From the NCBI RefSeq assembly GCF_032362555.1, contig NC_083522.1, forward strand, positions 2,644,001 through 2,708,000: DNA of 64,000 nt, written 5' to 3'. The notes below the pieces were generated by a model. The model searched no databases, was not told the origin of the DNA, and saw nothing but the letters and a program-made list of their open reading frames with translations. Source of the DNA: Amyelois transitella. Its lineage: Eukaryota > Arthropoda > Insecta > Lepidoptera > Pyralidae. Position numbers and translations under genes: made by a program. Of the stretch, positions 36,584-49,164 are shown piece by piece (within the stretch, counting starts at the first letter, position 1; every line of letters starts with the position of its first letter).

Positions 36584-38122
36584 TTATTCGTCAATGGTTA
36601 CAGCTCCATTGTTGATATCCACAATAACGTCATGAGGCGCTCTTCCGTCGATCGTGCAGCCCACAGATTGTGCTGTTCCGAGGATCTCCTTCACTGTACC
36701 AGACAGCTCTCGTGCCATTGATCGGGGCCTCATGACTTTAGCGATGCCGATAACATCTTCCAAGGTGATGTTGCCATTGTGTTTGACTAAAAAATAAAAA
36801 AAAGTGTTTATGCATTCAATATCTGAAGGTTTAAGTTTTTCTAACAGATATTGCTTGCACTTGATAACAAAATGATACAAAACTGTCTAGAAATAAAGGG
36901 CCTATGCAGTTAAGAGCTCCCATTCTGAAATGGAGAGGAATATATTTTTAACCAACTTCAAAAAAAAGAAGAGTTCATTTCAGAGGGACTAAATTTGCCC
37001 ATTCAATGTAAGTGAATATCCCTGCAGAACAAATTGCATATACATATAATCACATCTAAATCCATTACCATGTCAACAGAGCCCACAATATTTTGTAAAG
37101 GCCAAATGCAAGCTATATGGCAATAAGATTTGATGTGATAGTAATGTGAAAGAATTTTACTTACTGTTTTTCTGCTTCTTGCGGTCACGTGGGGGCTCCT
37201 TCAGGGCTCTGATGATGAGGGCGGCCGCGGATGGTACCACTGAAATCTGTGCTTGTCTGTTCTGTACAATAAGCTGCACTGTGATCTTGAGCCCTTTCCA
37301 GTCACTGGTCGCCTTGGCAATGTCATCACCAACCTTTTTGGGGGACTGTAGTGCAAATACAAGTTTTTTAAATTTGAAACATGTAGTATTATACACAGAT
37401 AGCTATTTTACTGAATATATTTTAACAGATACTGCATTGTAATATAATTAAACTTACTTCGGCACTTTACAGCAAATGTTGTGCATGCAAAACCAAAAAG
37501 ATATGAATAAAATAGCTATGTAACTACAAAAAAAAGGTCTAGTTTACCATTTTCCACTGAATAATTCCGTTAAGAAACAATGAGTTCTAACTTAACCTAG
37601 AACATAAAGAGCGTAGCAGTCACATTGCCTGGTCCGCGACCCCTTCAACACCGGAGTAGCCGCGACAGGGAACCTGGTTAGGGATCCTGAGTCGCGGGTT
37701 CCTTCCATCCGCCACCCGGAAGGACGCGCCTGGTAGGGAGGCACCCCCCAGGATGATAAAACTTTATAGTACATCACGAGCTTTTTTTGTCTCGTCTTTG
37801 CATTATTGATATAAAATCAAATAACACTTGTAATAGTGTCTAGGACTGCCACGCGTGTATAGGGATAGGTTATGATGAAGAGGTTAGAAATTAAACAATA
37901 TGATTACCCGATTTCTATACTTACGAGACCCAGCGGACCAATTTTAGGAGCCAAAGATGATGTGGCACTAACTTCTCCACCGACGCACCTCAAGTTTACT
38001 GAAATAAATACATTTTTCACAATTCACAAAGTTATAAAACACTCGTTCTAGATCGACGAATTTTACACGGTGTATTACGGCTTACCGATTTTAATTTCAT
38101 TAGGGTCAAACTTGGGCGGCAT
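36584..38122 (-). CDS. RpL12: ribosomal protein L12 (uL11)
   Basis: Part of the large-subunit GTPase-associated centre. Four exons: 38122-38086, 37998-37925, 37345-37165, 36786-36584; 495 nt, 164 residues, all in frame. The start [12 protein letters not shown], then [53 protein letters not shown] and [20 protein letters not shown] are almost identical to animal L12. The first exon encodes only 12 residues. The minus-strand sequence just upstream (AACGTCTTTTCGACGG near 38200) could supply a TOP-like pyrimidine start, common for ribosomal protein mRNAs; that is inference. Confidence 0.97.
37610..37760. other. GC-rich block in RpL12 intron, unidentified
   Basis: A sharply GC-rich island (TTGCCTGGTCCGCGACCCC, GTCGCGGGTTCCTTCC, GGAAGGACGCGCCTGG) inside an AT-rich intron. 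It could be a SINE-type insertion or a structured RNA such as a snoRNA, since ribosomal protein introns often host them. No box motifs were confidently found. Confidence 0.35.
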
Positions 38123-38334
38123 TGTGTTGGATAATTATATCACAAACTTCACTAGTTAAATTAAATCCAAGCTGATTAACTTGGATTGAAAACGGTGAAC
38201 CGTCGAAAAGACGTTCTAGCGACGACAGTCCGCTGAAAAAAGAATGTTAACCTATATTGACAACTTTGACATAACAAATGTCAGTTTTTTTTCTTTTATG
38301 ACGTGATACTAATAGACGATGGATCATTAGCATT

Positions 38335-38440
38335 TGAAAGAAAGAAAGAAAGAAAAATCTTTATTTGGCGCAAGATGTAACATAACATTTTCATTCTTAA
38401 ACATAGAAATAAAAATAAAAAAAAAATACATTTGAGACCA
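38335..38440 (-). mobile_element. retroelement tail with (GAAA)n
   Basis: (GAAA)n followed by ATCTTTATTTGGCGCAAG and an A-rich stretch, resembling the reverse complement of a LINE/SINE 3' end. Between here and 38920 the sequence is AT-rich with no recognised gene. Confidence 0.4.
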
Positions 38441-38919
38441 CCTTGCCTTCTCCTCATCTCTGCTGCCTGTTCGTCCTACATATGTCTTTTATGATTCTCC
38501 CTTTTTCAGCTGTCTAACCTTTTCTTATTATTTACAAATTATTAAATGATCCTTTTCCTAATTTTCGTGCCCGAATCCTCTTCCAACCCATTTCAAACCT
38601 CTGTCTCAAAACGAATAAAAATCACAGTAGCTATACTTGTAATTGTAAGACTACTCGGTATTGGGGATGAAACCCTTCACCCAAAGAGTAATTATTTAAA
38701 TATGTGGCGAGGTAAAACTACTGACTTAAAAACATTATGTCAACAACTCATAAAGCAATGCCTTTCTTTACATTTTCGTGTTGTGGGCCGTGGAAGCAAT
38801 TTCTACTAAGTTGAATTCCTATTTTTTCCTTGATGTACATAAATATATAAATAAATGGATTTTTTTTAATACTAAATTTTATCTGTTAAGAACAAATTTG
38901 CAAGATTAAGTATACTATA

Positions 38920-39970
38920 TGTTTGTGTCGAGAGAGTAGCGTTGATGGGCATCTGCTATTTGATACAGATGACACAAATAAATGGATTACCTATGTCGTT
39001 TGATTTTGTAAAGCACGATTTATTGCTACATAAATGCGAAATGTATGGTGTTCGAGGTTTGGGAAATAAGTGGGTCAAGAGTTATTTGTGTAACAGGACA
39101 CAATATGTCGAAATTACAAAAATGAATGACAGTAATGAAATAGAACAATATAACTCTACGAAGGAACCAAATTTAGAAGGAGTGCCGCAAGGTAGTATCC
39201 TGGGCCCAATGTTATTTTTATTATATATTAATGACTTGCCAAATATAACAAATTATGACTGCACACTAGTTGCTGATGACATTTCTGTAATTATACCGTG
39301 TAATAATAATCTAACTTATAATGATGAAATTAATATAAAACAATTGACAAAATAATAAAATGGCTTAATAATAACAATCTACAAATAAATTTAACAAAGA
39401 CTACTTTTATGTAATTTATAAATAAGAATGGTTAAAAACATAATTTAAATATTTCCCACAAAAATATATTAATCTAAGAATCAAACCAAACCATGTTCTT
39501 AGGAATTACATTAGATGACAAGTGTATGTGGGAAGGACATGTTGCCAAAATTTGTAAAAAGATTAACTCCTTTTCGTACGCTTTGTGGAAACTTACAAAA
39601 GTGAGTAGCAAAGCAGTAGCAATACAAGCATATCATGGTAATGTGGGGTCCTTTCTTCAATATGGCATTCCTATATGGGGAAATTCCTGTCATATGGAAC
39701 GTGCTCTTATAGCTCAAAAAGCGTGTATCAGAGCAATATGCAACGTAGACCCTCTGACATCATGCGAACCTCTATTTATAGAATTAAAAATATTGACTGT
39801 TCTATGCCTATATACATATATTTGAATTATGTGTGTTTGTCAAAAATAAGCCTTACTTAAATTTTCTGTATTTTTGCATGCCATGACTGGTTAATGCGCG
39901 AAAGGTAACTATATGTTTTGTAACACTTATATTTGCACCTTATTTATAGCAAATAAAGTATTTGTATTTG
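38920..39970 (+). mobile_element. non-LTR retrotransposon (LINE) fragment, reverse transcriptase part
   Basis: Two open stretches in different frames (38942-39355, 39493-39825) encode reverse-transcriptase palm and thumb pieces. They contain FDFVKHDLLLHKCEMYGVRG, LEGVPQGSILGPMLFLLYIN, the catalytic-type LVADDIS, FLGITLDDKCMWEGHVAKIC and LQYGIPIWGNS. The order and spacing are those of CR1/Jockey-type LINEs. The 5' part including the endonuclease is missing and the region between the two frames is degraded. A 3' end with AATAAAGTATTTGTATTTG is at about 39950-39970. Confidence 0.85.
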
Positions 39971-40029
39971 GCTGTTGGTGAAATTCTCCTCAGGAGAATT
40001 TATTTAAATCATCTTATAATCTTTCTGTC

Positions 40030-40260
40030 AACAACCATACATCCGTTGTAGTTTCCAAACGGTTATTTCATAAAGAAATTTACAACCAATTAAAAACAAT
40101 TTTATGTGATGAACAGCATGGGTTTAGAGAAGAAAGATCAGTAGATAGTTACTAATTTATTTACAATAGTGAACTATATTTCAAGTAGGTTGGATAATGG
40201 ACATGAAGTTGATGTAATTTATTTCCATAACACCAAAGTGTTTTTGTGAAGTGATTAATA
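40030..40260 (+). mobile_element. second LINE RT fragment (N-terminal RT piece)
   Basis: Encodes IYNQLKTILCDEQHGFREER, then a broken stretch and a second piece GHEVDVIYFH. This is the fingers region that normally precedes the palm, yet it lies downstream of the palm fragment at 38942. It is a separate copy or a rearranged part. It ends about 200 bp before MAU2. Confidence 0.65.
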
Positions 40261-40473
40261 GATATATTTGGCTATAGGAATAGGACTTCATTGCCAATTA
40301 CTTGTGTACTATAACCGTTGTATTATTGGCGTTAATATTTCATAAATAAATCAAATGATTTTGTGTTACTGGCAATATTATTTTCTTCAGTTGACTTGAC
40401 AGTATTATAGTATATTTTTTTAATTGTAGTTGGGAACACTGTTCCCTCCAAGCAGAAATTCAGAAATGTCAAA

Positions 40474-43400
40474 ATGGCGTCAACGCAGGACGCTTGGTAT
40501 ATTTCTTTACTTGGTTTAGCGGAACATTTCCGTACATCTAATCCTCCTGACATAAAAAGTTGTATACAGTGCCTACAAGCAGTGTTTAATTTCAAACCAC
40601 CACAAAGAGTCGAAGCCAGGACTCATTTACAACTCGGAAATATACTTTTGACACACACCAAAAACATCGACTTGGCGAGGACGCATTTAGAGCAGAGTGT
40701 AAGTTTTTTTGTTGTTATTTACGTGTTATGAAGAATGTAATGTCATACCTAAAAACGTTAATACGTGAGGTTGTGTTTATGAAAGGTTTTAGTGTTCTGG
40801 CTATGAGGAGTTGTTGATAGAATGTAAACAACAATAGTGAAGTGGGTCACTCTTGTGTTTTGGTTACAGTGGTGCCTTTCTCAAACTATCAATGGGTTCG
40901 ACGACGTCAAATTTGAGGCGGCGAGCGTACTGGCCGAACTATTTGAGCAGCAGGGCCAGCCAACACACTCCAAGCCAATTCTACGGAAAGCTATTGAGTT
41001 ATCTCAACACAGTGTTTACTGGCACTGCAGGCTAATATTTCAATTAGCAGTAAGTACACTTATTAATTGTTAAATATGATGATCAGCAATTTGAAATAAT
41101 TACAGGCTTAATTGGTACTAATTTTTAGCCTAAAATTTAAGTTTAACCTAAGATTAAGCAGAGTTTATTTTGATTTATAAGTACTTGTTAGACTTGCACT
41201 AAGTTTTCAAAAAGTAAATATTTATCAAGCAGGAAGCATTTCCAAGATCATTGTAAATTTAGTTTTTTTTTATTTTAGCAAATTCATGCTACAGAGAAAG
41301 AATATGAAGTGGCAAGTAGTTTGCTGGCGGTGGGGGTTGACTATGCACAGATATCTAATGCAGCCTACACCCGAGTGTTGTTCTTACTAAGTAGAGTTAT
41401 GGTGAGCCATTTTAAATATATCTTTATCATAATGTCTTATAAGTTGAATCCTGAATATCTGTTTGATTCCAATCCTTTTCTATGGGGTGTGGATTTTGAA
41501 GAATGTGACTAAAGAACAAAAATCCTTAAAATGGAGGTCAGTGACATGAGACGACCTGCAAGAGGCTGATTAAATGGAAACTAAACATTATCAAGTTGGC
41601 TGCATTTTGTAGGTAAGATCTTGTTAAATTAATCTGTTTAAAATGTTACAATTGCAGTTACTGCTAATAGACAAAAAGATACAAGAGGTCCTGCCTCTGC
41701 TGAATCAGGCAGGTCACCTGGTGGACTCGTGGACAGGCAGTCCGCATCAGAAGGAGTATCTGAAGGTTTTCTTCCTTGTACTGCAGGTGAGTGCAAAATT
41801 TGTTTCATTGTTCATTTTATGTGAGTGATGACATATCAACAATCAACCGAAACCACTATGCCGAGTTATTTAAGACTTGGCATTTAGTTCCTTACTTCAC
41901 ATGTTTTAATGTAGAAAATGTGCATTCATCAACACTTTAGAAACATCCACAATTTAGATTAAAGAGATGTCTGTTTGTTTTGCCGCTACTTCTACACATG
42001 CACTTTGAAAGCGGTAGTAGATATGATAAGATTTAAGTGACATTGATGACAATAAGTGATACATTGTATCCAATTTTTAAAATAAATGATTCTATTGTAT
42101 GTAGGTTGTTATTAATTTCGAGGATTTCTCGCGGGCAATAAATTTACTTTGGCGTTACAGGGACGAAGGCGCGGGCAATAACATGTAAATAATGATATTA
42201 ATGAATTGTTTTTTACTTCTATCCTTAAGGCTAACACCTGAACATGGCCTATCAGTCTTTCAAGACTGCTGGCTCTGTCTACCTCACAAGAGATATATGA
42301 ATGAATAACTTGACATGCAAGAAATTGTTATGCAATTAAAAATTCAATTCCTTAAAACAATGTTAATAGTGAGCAATACAAAATTATAATAATGAGTCTA
42401 TTGTTTTCTATGGTATCGAGGACTGTTCATCAAAAGGCTGTTTGTGTTATTACCATTAGCACAAGTCAACTTTTATATACATTTTAGATTTGTTAAAAGA
42501 ATATTGTGAGATAACAATAGTAGGTACAATACTGTGTTTAAAATTTTCTGTACTTAATGTTCCTTTATTGGACTCTGACAGAAAAATCCCAATAGTTTAA
42601 AACAAAATTAAAGAATGGTACGTTTCTTGTGCACTTAATATCTGTATTATTTATTTAAAAAAAATTAAAGAATTTTGTTTAGGGTCAAAGAAGCCCTACG
42701 AACAAGTAACATCTCTTAGTTAAATGGTTTTCAGCATTGGCATCTTTTAAGCTCAAACAAAAATATTTGCTTTGTTATATTGCAGATTAAAAAGTGAATT
42801 ATAAAATTCATACTTAATCACGTTTATGCAGGGTAGACAGTGTCATTGTTAGGTAAGCCAACAATAGGCCATGTTCTGCTATATGGCTTAATGACAGAAT
42901 TATTAAGAAGAATCCCAAGGTTTAAAGCCAATCCCTTAGTGGCGACATCCATGGTGAAGAAAAGAAGTGGTCCTATTTTTTTGAATATATTAAAAATTTT
43001 ACTTGATGAAGTATGTATGTAAAAAGAAGTATGAAAGTAGTACCAATAAATAAAAAGCTTAATGGTAATAAATTGGGTTGGTACAGACATATCATGAGTA
43101 GAGAGGACGGTTTTATTACCAAGAGGGTCTTAAATATAGAAGTGAAAGGTTTAAGAAATAGGGGAAGACCAAAAAAAGAGATGGATGGACAGCGTAAAGA
43201 AAAGTATGAGTGGAAATAGAGTGATTACTAGGATGGCAAGTGACAGGAGCAAATGGAAAAAACTAACATACTGTGCCGACCCGTCATAAATAGTGGGAAA
43301 AGGTATAGAATAGAATAGATTAATTTTCAAAATTGGAAATAAGGTATCATTTACTGATTTCAATTACGGTAACGATGAAGAACAATAAGTAATTTTGAAA

Positions 43401-46400
43401 AAAGCATAGCCCAACTCTATTCAATGCTCGCTCTTGTTTATGGTTCCTTTTATTTTTGCCCAAATATATCCATAGTTGATCTCGAAAATCATCTATCTAG
43501 GCCTATTGATAGGGATAAATATATCTTAAATAAAAGTTACTAACAAGTTTTGTCACCAGGTATGCCACTATCTGATGGCTGGGCAAGTGAAGAGTGTGAA
43601 GCCGTGCCTCAAGCAGCTGCAACAGAGTATCCAGACTATAATGGCACCCACGTGGCCAGACGACGATGGTGACTACATTTATTTCCTAGCTACAATTTTT
43701 TTTTGCTTACATCTTCATCATCCTGGTGTTAGCATTGATGCATCAATCTTTTTTTCAACATTGTTGGATCACTAAGAACTACTTAACGATTTAAAAAAAA
43801 ATGCTAAAACAAAATAGGTTTATCAGTTGGTTATGTATTGGCATAGTAATGTGGGTAGTTGATTACTTTTTTTATTAATAAAGTTGATCGTAGATTTATC
43901 ATTAAGCCAAACAGCTGAACATGGCCTGTCAGTCTTTTTAAGACTGTTGGCTCTGTCTACCCCGCAAGGATATATAGACGTGAATATATGTATGTACGTA
44001 TGTATGTTAATCGTAGATGGAACATAAATATGACAGTCTTGGTTTTGGTCATTACACGACAATTGCTACCAAGCGCCTTATATTTACTTAAGTAAGTTAT
44101 TATTATATACACAGTTTCAAGAGCTATGATGACATAGTCATACACACACACGGACAGACACGTCAAACTTATAACCTCCGTTTTTAGCCGAGGGTTTAAT
44201 TTTTTTTATTATCAACACTAGCGGTGTGCGGCACCGCGGCGGGCGAGTCGTTCGTGTGGCTGTCGCGACAACAGCTGTACGTTCTGGTGTATTTGGTCAC
44301 GGTGATGCATTCCGCGCAAGCAGGCTACATGGACAAGGCGCACAAATACACGGAGAAGGCGCTCGCGCAGATTGACAAGTTGACTGGTATGTGAAACTGG
44401 CGTTTTATACATGTTTTAATGTAATAAATTTTTTTTTATTAGCTGTTGCTTGTGACTTGGTTCGCCGTAAACGTTAAAAACCGGACCCCTGTATTGACAT
44501 CTTATACGGGTGTGGGTGTACCAGTTTTCGGGTGATGCGAGTACAAACATACGGACGGATAGAAATTTTTGATAAAATTCATAAATGAAGTGTCTCTTAC
44601 CAGTTAAGATTTGTTGCGAGGACTGCGTGAAATGGAATTTATCTTTAGGCTGAACTCAAATTTTGTAATTGGAACGTGTCTCTATACTTGTTGCGCCTCT
44701 AGACGGGATTTGTATTAATGTTAAGTCAGAACATTACGTCCAAATTCAAATGTTGTAAATGGAACGTGCCCTTCCACTCAATTTTTTAATGTTTGATTCA
44801 GCTCAGGGCGGCGGCGAGGCGGGCGGGCCGGCGCCGGCCATGCCGCGGCTGGGCCCGCGCAGCGGCGCGGCGCTGGCGTGGCGGCTGCGGCTGGCGCTGG
44901 TGGAGCACGCGGCGCTGTGCCGGCTGGTGGCGGGCGGCAAGGCGCAGGCGCTGCACGAGATCGCCAGGGCTGCGCATTTGCTCACCATCGCGCCGGAAGG
45001 TGGCCATATTTTTATACTTTGTATATCATTAATTTTCCTTTAGGTTTTCATGACTGGTGGCTCTGTCTTGTTCTTTCCGGCAAGGGATATTGACGTGATT
45101 ATATGTACGTGTTTATATTATAAATGGAAAAGTGTTAATAAGTTACAAACCACAACCAATTTCCATGGAATTTTGCGTACATAATAGTGTGGAGTATGGA
45201 GAAGAACATAGAGTACTTTTCACGCGGGCGTAGTCGCAGGCGAAAGCCAGTGTTTTTATATATGAAAAAGAACTAGTTTTTTGACGCCCTAACTGCTTGG
45301 TCTAGAGATTTGTAAGTTAGCATTTAGGTTCTCTTATGTAAACGAGGGGTGCACTCACAGATCATCTCACTATCTTGAAGTGACTTGAATCACAAACTTG
45401 GAATATCTTAATCGTTTTGATTAAAGGGATAGACTTTAATACAGTGGACATAGCAACAACTATAGATAGACTCGTTTATAAAGTCAGAATCCATAGAGAT
45501 GTATTACAGAACCCAACATGCAACAATGAATCTTAAATTCAAAGATTTTTAATTTTGTGAATACGAGTAGTAACTCTTTTGAAAATTACATACATACATA
45601 AAATCACGCCTCTTTCCCGGAGGGGTAGGCAGAGACTACCTCTTTTCACTTGCCACGATCTCTGCATTCATAACTTTGAAAATTAATTTACTATCAAGGC
45701 GTGTTTTCACTTACAATACTGTAATTCCAGCGAGCAGCGCGGCGGCGCACACGCCGCAGCTGCACTGCCTGCTGGGTCTGTACGCGATGTCCATGAACTG
45801 CATGGAGGCGGCGGAGGCGCAGTTTCACACTGCCATCAATGTAAGTTATATTTATTAAATTGTTATTATGGTCACTTTCCCAGGAAGAAGACAAGTTGTT
45901 TTGAAGGTCATAAATAAAAATTATGTTTATTGTATAGAAGCCCTTCAATGATTGCTTAATTATTATAACATAATTTATTTTGAAAGGTAAAATACAAGTA
46001 AACATTCTACGTAAATTATAAATGTCTACCTGTTATCGTAATTGATATTGAGCAAAAAATTCGAAAAGGACACTTTTTTTGTTCGGGGACTCCTTTATAT
46101 ATATTTTTAAATTTTTTTAGTCTTTGTTTTTGTAGCGGCAACGCAAAATATATAATTTTTAAAAATTTCAGCTTTCTAGCTATCACGGTTTATGAGATAC
46201 AGCTAAGTGACAGACGGACAAACAGACAACAAAAAATAGGTTCCGAGTGGAACCTTAAAAATGCTCTATTATCCAACAGGATTTGAGAAGAAAAATTTTA
46301 AAACTAGGAAAACCTTTGATCACTTTTGACAAGAGTTATTGTATTAAATTGTAAGTGGAAATCCATAGCCTCTGCCTATCCCAATGGGAAACAGGCATGA

Positions 46401-48776
46401 TGGTATGTATGTATGTCTTCTTATTATGCATTGCCCGTCGTTTAATTAAGTAAATAACGCAGAACATTGAGGACCGCAACGTGAAGCCAATTGTCAAGTT
46501 TCATTCCAGCTCAGTACATGAAATAATAACAGTATGAAAATATTTCAGATGTCACAAGAACGCGATCTATGGATGTTCGCAAAGTTAAACCTGGCTATAG
46601 TGTACCTCAGGGCGAGAAGAGACAACGAACTTACACAATTAATGGAACAGGTAAGATGTGAAAGATACACACATACATACATATAATCACAAAAGATACA
46701 TACATATAATCTTGTTTATTCTTACAAATTTATGAAGCCTCTCTGTATCTTGTGTAAAAGATGCATGCATACATACATACATATAATCACGTCTATATCC
46801 CTTGCAGGGTAGAGCCAACAGTCTGGAAAAGACTGATTGGCCATGCTCAGCTGTTTGGCTTGATGATAGAATTGAGATTCAAATAGTGACAGATTGCCAG
46901 CCCATCGCCTTAAAGAAGAATCTCAAGTTTATAAGCCTGTGTAAAAGATACAAATGTTGATTTAGTTATTCGGAAAGTTATTCTCGGTATTTTAAAAATA
47001 ACAAAATCAACGCCGGTTTATCCGTTCGGGAGCTAAGATTACACATACAGACATACAAACAGAGACGTGAAACTTATAATCGCTATTTATCGTTTTTTTC
47101 GTCGGGGGTTAATAAATTTTGTTTGTTTTTTTCAGGTGAGGCCCGAAGCTTTGCCGACTTACGCGCACGGCCTCCGCGCCGCCTCGTACTACGTGCTGGG
47201 GCTGCAGGCCTTCTTCCAGGCGAGATACAACGAGGCCAAGTCAGTATATGTCCATTTGATCGGTAGATTGATTAAAATCTTTCATTTTTTTAGTGGTAAT
47301 TTATGTGGGGACTAGCTTCGTCCGCGTTAATTTAGATGGTTTATTAGCGACATTAACACCATTTATGTATAATTAAGTAGATACTTCCAAGACCTGCAAT
47401 GGAATACAGGTTTTTGCAAATCCCACGGGAATTTTAGTTTTACTTGGTTGAGAAGTGCCCTATGTCCTACTCCTGTATGCAAAATTTCAAGAATATTGGT
47501 TCAGTGACGCGTGAAGAGGTAACAAAAAAACTTACTTTTGCATTTATAATATTTGTTGGGATTGGGATACTGGCTGTGTCATGTGCAAAGGATATTACTT
47601 ATTTCTAGAGAAATTTCTTCCAGTAGGCCCACGAAAGTAATGTGTAAATATATATATATTGGTCAATAGTCAAATTCTTGGCTTCTCTCTATAAAGGTTG
47701 TAATGTACGTACATACATACATAAAATGACGCCTCTTTCCCGGAGGGGTAGGCAGAGACTACCTCTTTCCACTTGCCACAATCTCTGCATACTTCCTTCG
47801 CTTCATCCACATTCATCACTCTCTTCATGCAAGTTGGGATGTAACTCGAATTAATACCAAGAGGAAGAGACATATTGGTTATTTGTCTCACCTTAAAACT
47901 ATATTTAAGTTACACAAATTGTATTACAATTTCTTAACTCCCCAGGCGATATCTCAGAGAAACGCTCAAGATGGCCAACGCTGAAGACCTGAACCGTCTC
48001 ACGTCGTGCTCGCTCGTGTTACTCGGACACATCTTCCTGTCCATCAACAACTCGCGCGAGAGCATGAACATGGTGACGCCGGCCATGCAGCTCGCCAGCA
48101 AGATCCCCGACCTCCATGTGCAGCTCTGGGCCTCCGCTATACTCAAAGGTATATAATTTCACGAATAAGTACTTTGGTCTAGAAAAGTTATTGTCTTTTC
48201 CAGATAGAAAGATCGCGTTAGTAATACTGGGAGCAGATGATACGTACAGAATGAACCTTCATACACGTTTGCTGCATGTTAGATAAGGAAGTGGGAAAGG
48301 GACAGTAATATACTCGATAGCCCATTTCGTGAGAATAACCCAACATTCTCTAGATCGACTACGTCGGCGTATAAAAGCTATATGTAGCGTATCATATGGC
48401 GTTCTAATTTGGAAGAGTTACAAGTGAGATCAAAAATAATAAGTATGCCTAACCAGTGATTATTACAACAATGATATATTCCTCTTTCTCTCAACTAAAC
48501 AAATCTCCAGCACCTCCGTCTTTGATCAAATCCATCCAGTCTTTGATTTAAAGAACGTTCGCATAATAACACTTATGTTCTGTCACAGATTTGTACCGGC
48601 TAGCGGGCGACTCGGACCGCGAGAACGAAGCTTACCAAATGCACTGCAACTTCTCGCAAGCATTACTCAAAGACCACTTCACGGCGACGCAAATGCCACA
48701 ACACGCGCTAGTGCAGTGGACCACCGGCCCGCCGCCCGCGTTACCGCCGCCACCCAATGTCAGTCACAACACATAG
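40474..48776 (+). CDS. Mau2: MAU2 (SCC4), cohesin loader subunit
   Basis: TPR-rich partner of Nipped-B/SCC2 that loads cohesin on chromatin. Twelve exons: 40474-40698, 40870-41049, 41279-41401, 41658-41786, 43560-43668, 44222-44386, 44802-44999, 45731-45840, 46549-46650, 47136-47239, 47946-48148, 48589-48776; 1,836 nt, 611 residues, all in frame, against 613 in human. Landmarks: [94 protein letters not shown] and a Pro-rich [14 protein letters not shown] end. Exon 44802-44999 is very GC-rich while exons 1-4 are not. The exon ending at 47239 uses GTCAGT as donor. The coding end has decayed duplicates further downstream. Confidence 0.96.
41787..43559 (+). other. MAU2 intron 4: repeats A and C, LINE end
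   Basis: Repeat C at about 41967-42100. Repeat A at 42232-42300 (minus) and degenerate at 42830-42970 (plus). An RTE-like LINE C-terminal piece lies at 43060-43320: open frame with [20 protein letters not shown] and a [12 protein letters not shown] motif, then CTGTGCCGACCCGTCATAAA and (TAGAA)n. All are fragments. Confidence 0.65.
43890..44010 (-). repeat. dispersed repeat A, partial
   Basis: TTAAGCCAAACAGCTGAACA, TTGGCTCTGTCTACCCCGC and the TATGTATG tail, in MAU2 intron 5. Confidence 0.75.
44105..44220 (+). repeat. dispersed repeat end supplying the acceptor tract of MAU2 exon 6
   Basis: CACACGGACAGACACGTCAA, CTTATAACCTCCGTTTTTAG and GCCGAGGGTTTAAT match a common lepidopteran repeat end. 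It runs straight into the T-rich tract and the acceptor CACTAG at 44216-44221. The same repeat end lies before the exon at 47136. Confidence 0.6.
45588..45672 (+). repeat. dispersed repeat B
   Basis: ACATACATAAAATCACGCC, CCGGAGGGGTAGGCAGAG and CACTTGCCACGATCTCTGC, shortened at the right. MAU2 intron 7, which also carries a degenerate repeat A end at 45042-45105. Confidence 0.75.
46060..46420. repeat. dispersed repeat plus repeat B, MAU2 intron 8
   Basis: 46060-46265: TAGCTATCACGGTTTATGAG, ACAGACGGACAAACAGAC and GGTTCCGAGTGGAACC, a widespread insect repeat end. 46345-46420: repeat B in minus orientation (AAGTGGAAATCCATAGCC, TGGTATGTATGTATG). Confidence 0.55.
46775..46945 (+). repeat. dispersed repeat A
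   Basis: ATACATATAATCACGTCTAT, GTAGAGCCAACAGTCTGG, GATTCAAATAGTGACAG. Right end missing. MAU2 intron 9. Confidence 0.75.
47040..47112 (+). repeat. dispersed repeat end next to the MAU2 exon 10 acceptor
   Basis: ACAGACATACAAACAGAGAC, GTGAAACTTATAATCGC and CGTCGGGGGTTAATAAA, the same family as 44105-44220. It is followed directly by the T-tract and TTTTTTTCAG acceptor. Confidence 0.55.
47315..47832 (+). repeat. two dispersed repeats in MAU2 intron 10
   Basis: 47315-47540 has ACTAGCTTCGTCCGCGTTAA, CAAATCCCACGGGAATTTTA and GGTTCAGTGACGCGTGAAG, a common lepidopteran repeat. 47702-47832 is a good repeat B copy ending CTCTCTTCATGCAAG. Confidence 0.65.
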
Positions 48777-49164
48777 TGACCCGTAGGCATAGACAAGGAG
48801 GGATAGACTAATTGTACATTGAATAATCATAGAGAAGAAATTGACAGATCCTTCTTAGAAAACTCTAAAGGTCACTCAATATAAGGACATTGACCTTTGG
48901 CAATGGGGATGTAGACAAATTGTACAATAAATGAGTAAAAGATGGCTGGAAGAATCTAAAAATGCGTAAATGAATGGTGATGATGCAGCGGAGAATTTGC
49001 ATCAGTCTATCAACATTGAAAGGATAATTCAGTTATAAATAGAACAATAAATCACAGAAAAGTTGTCAAACAGATTCCTTTGTTCAAAACCTTAATGGTA
49101 AAGTAAACCATTATTAAAATTAAAGTGAAGAAATAAAAATAAAGTGAACCTTTTGACTGGATGC

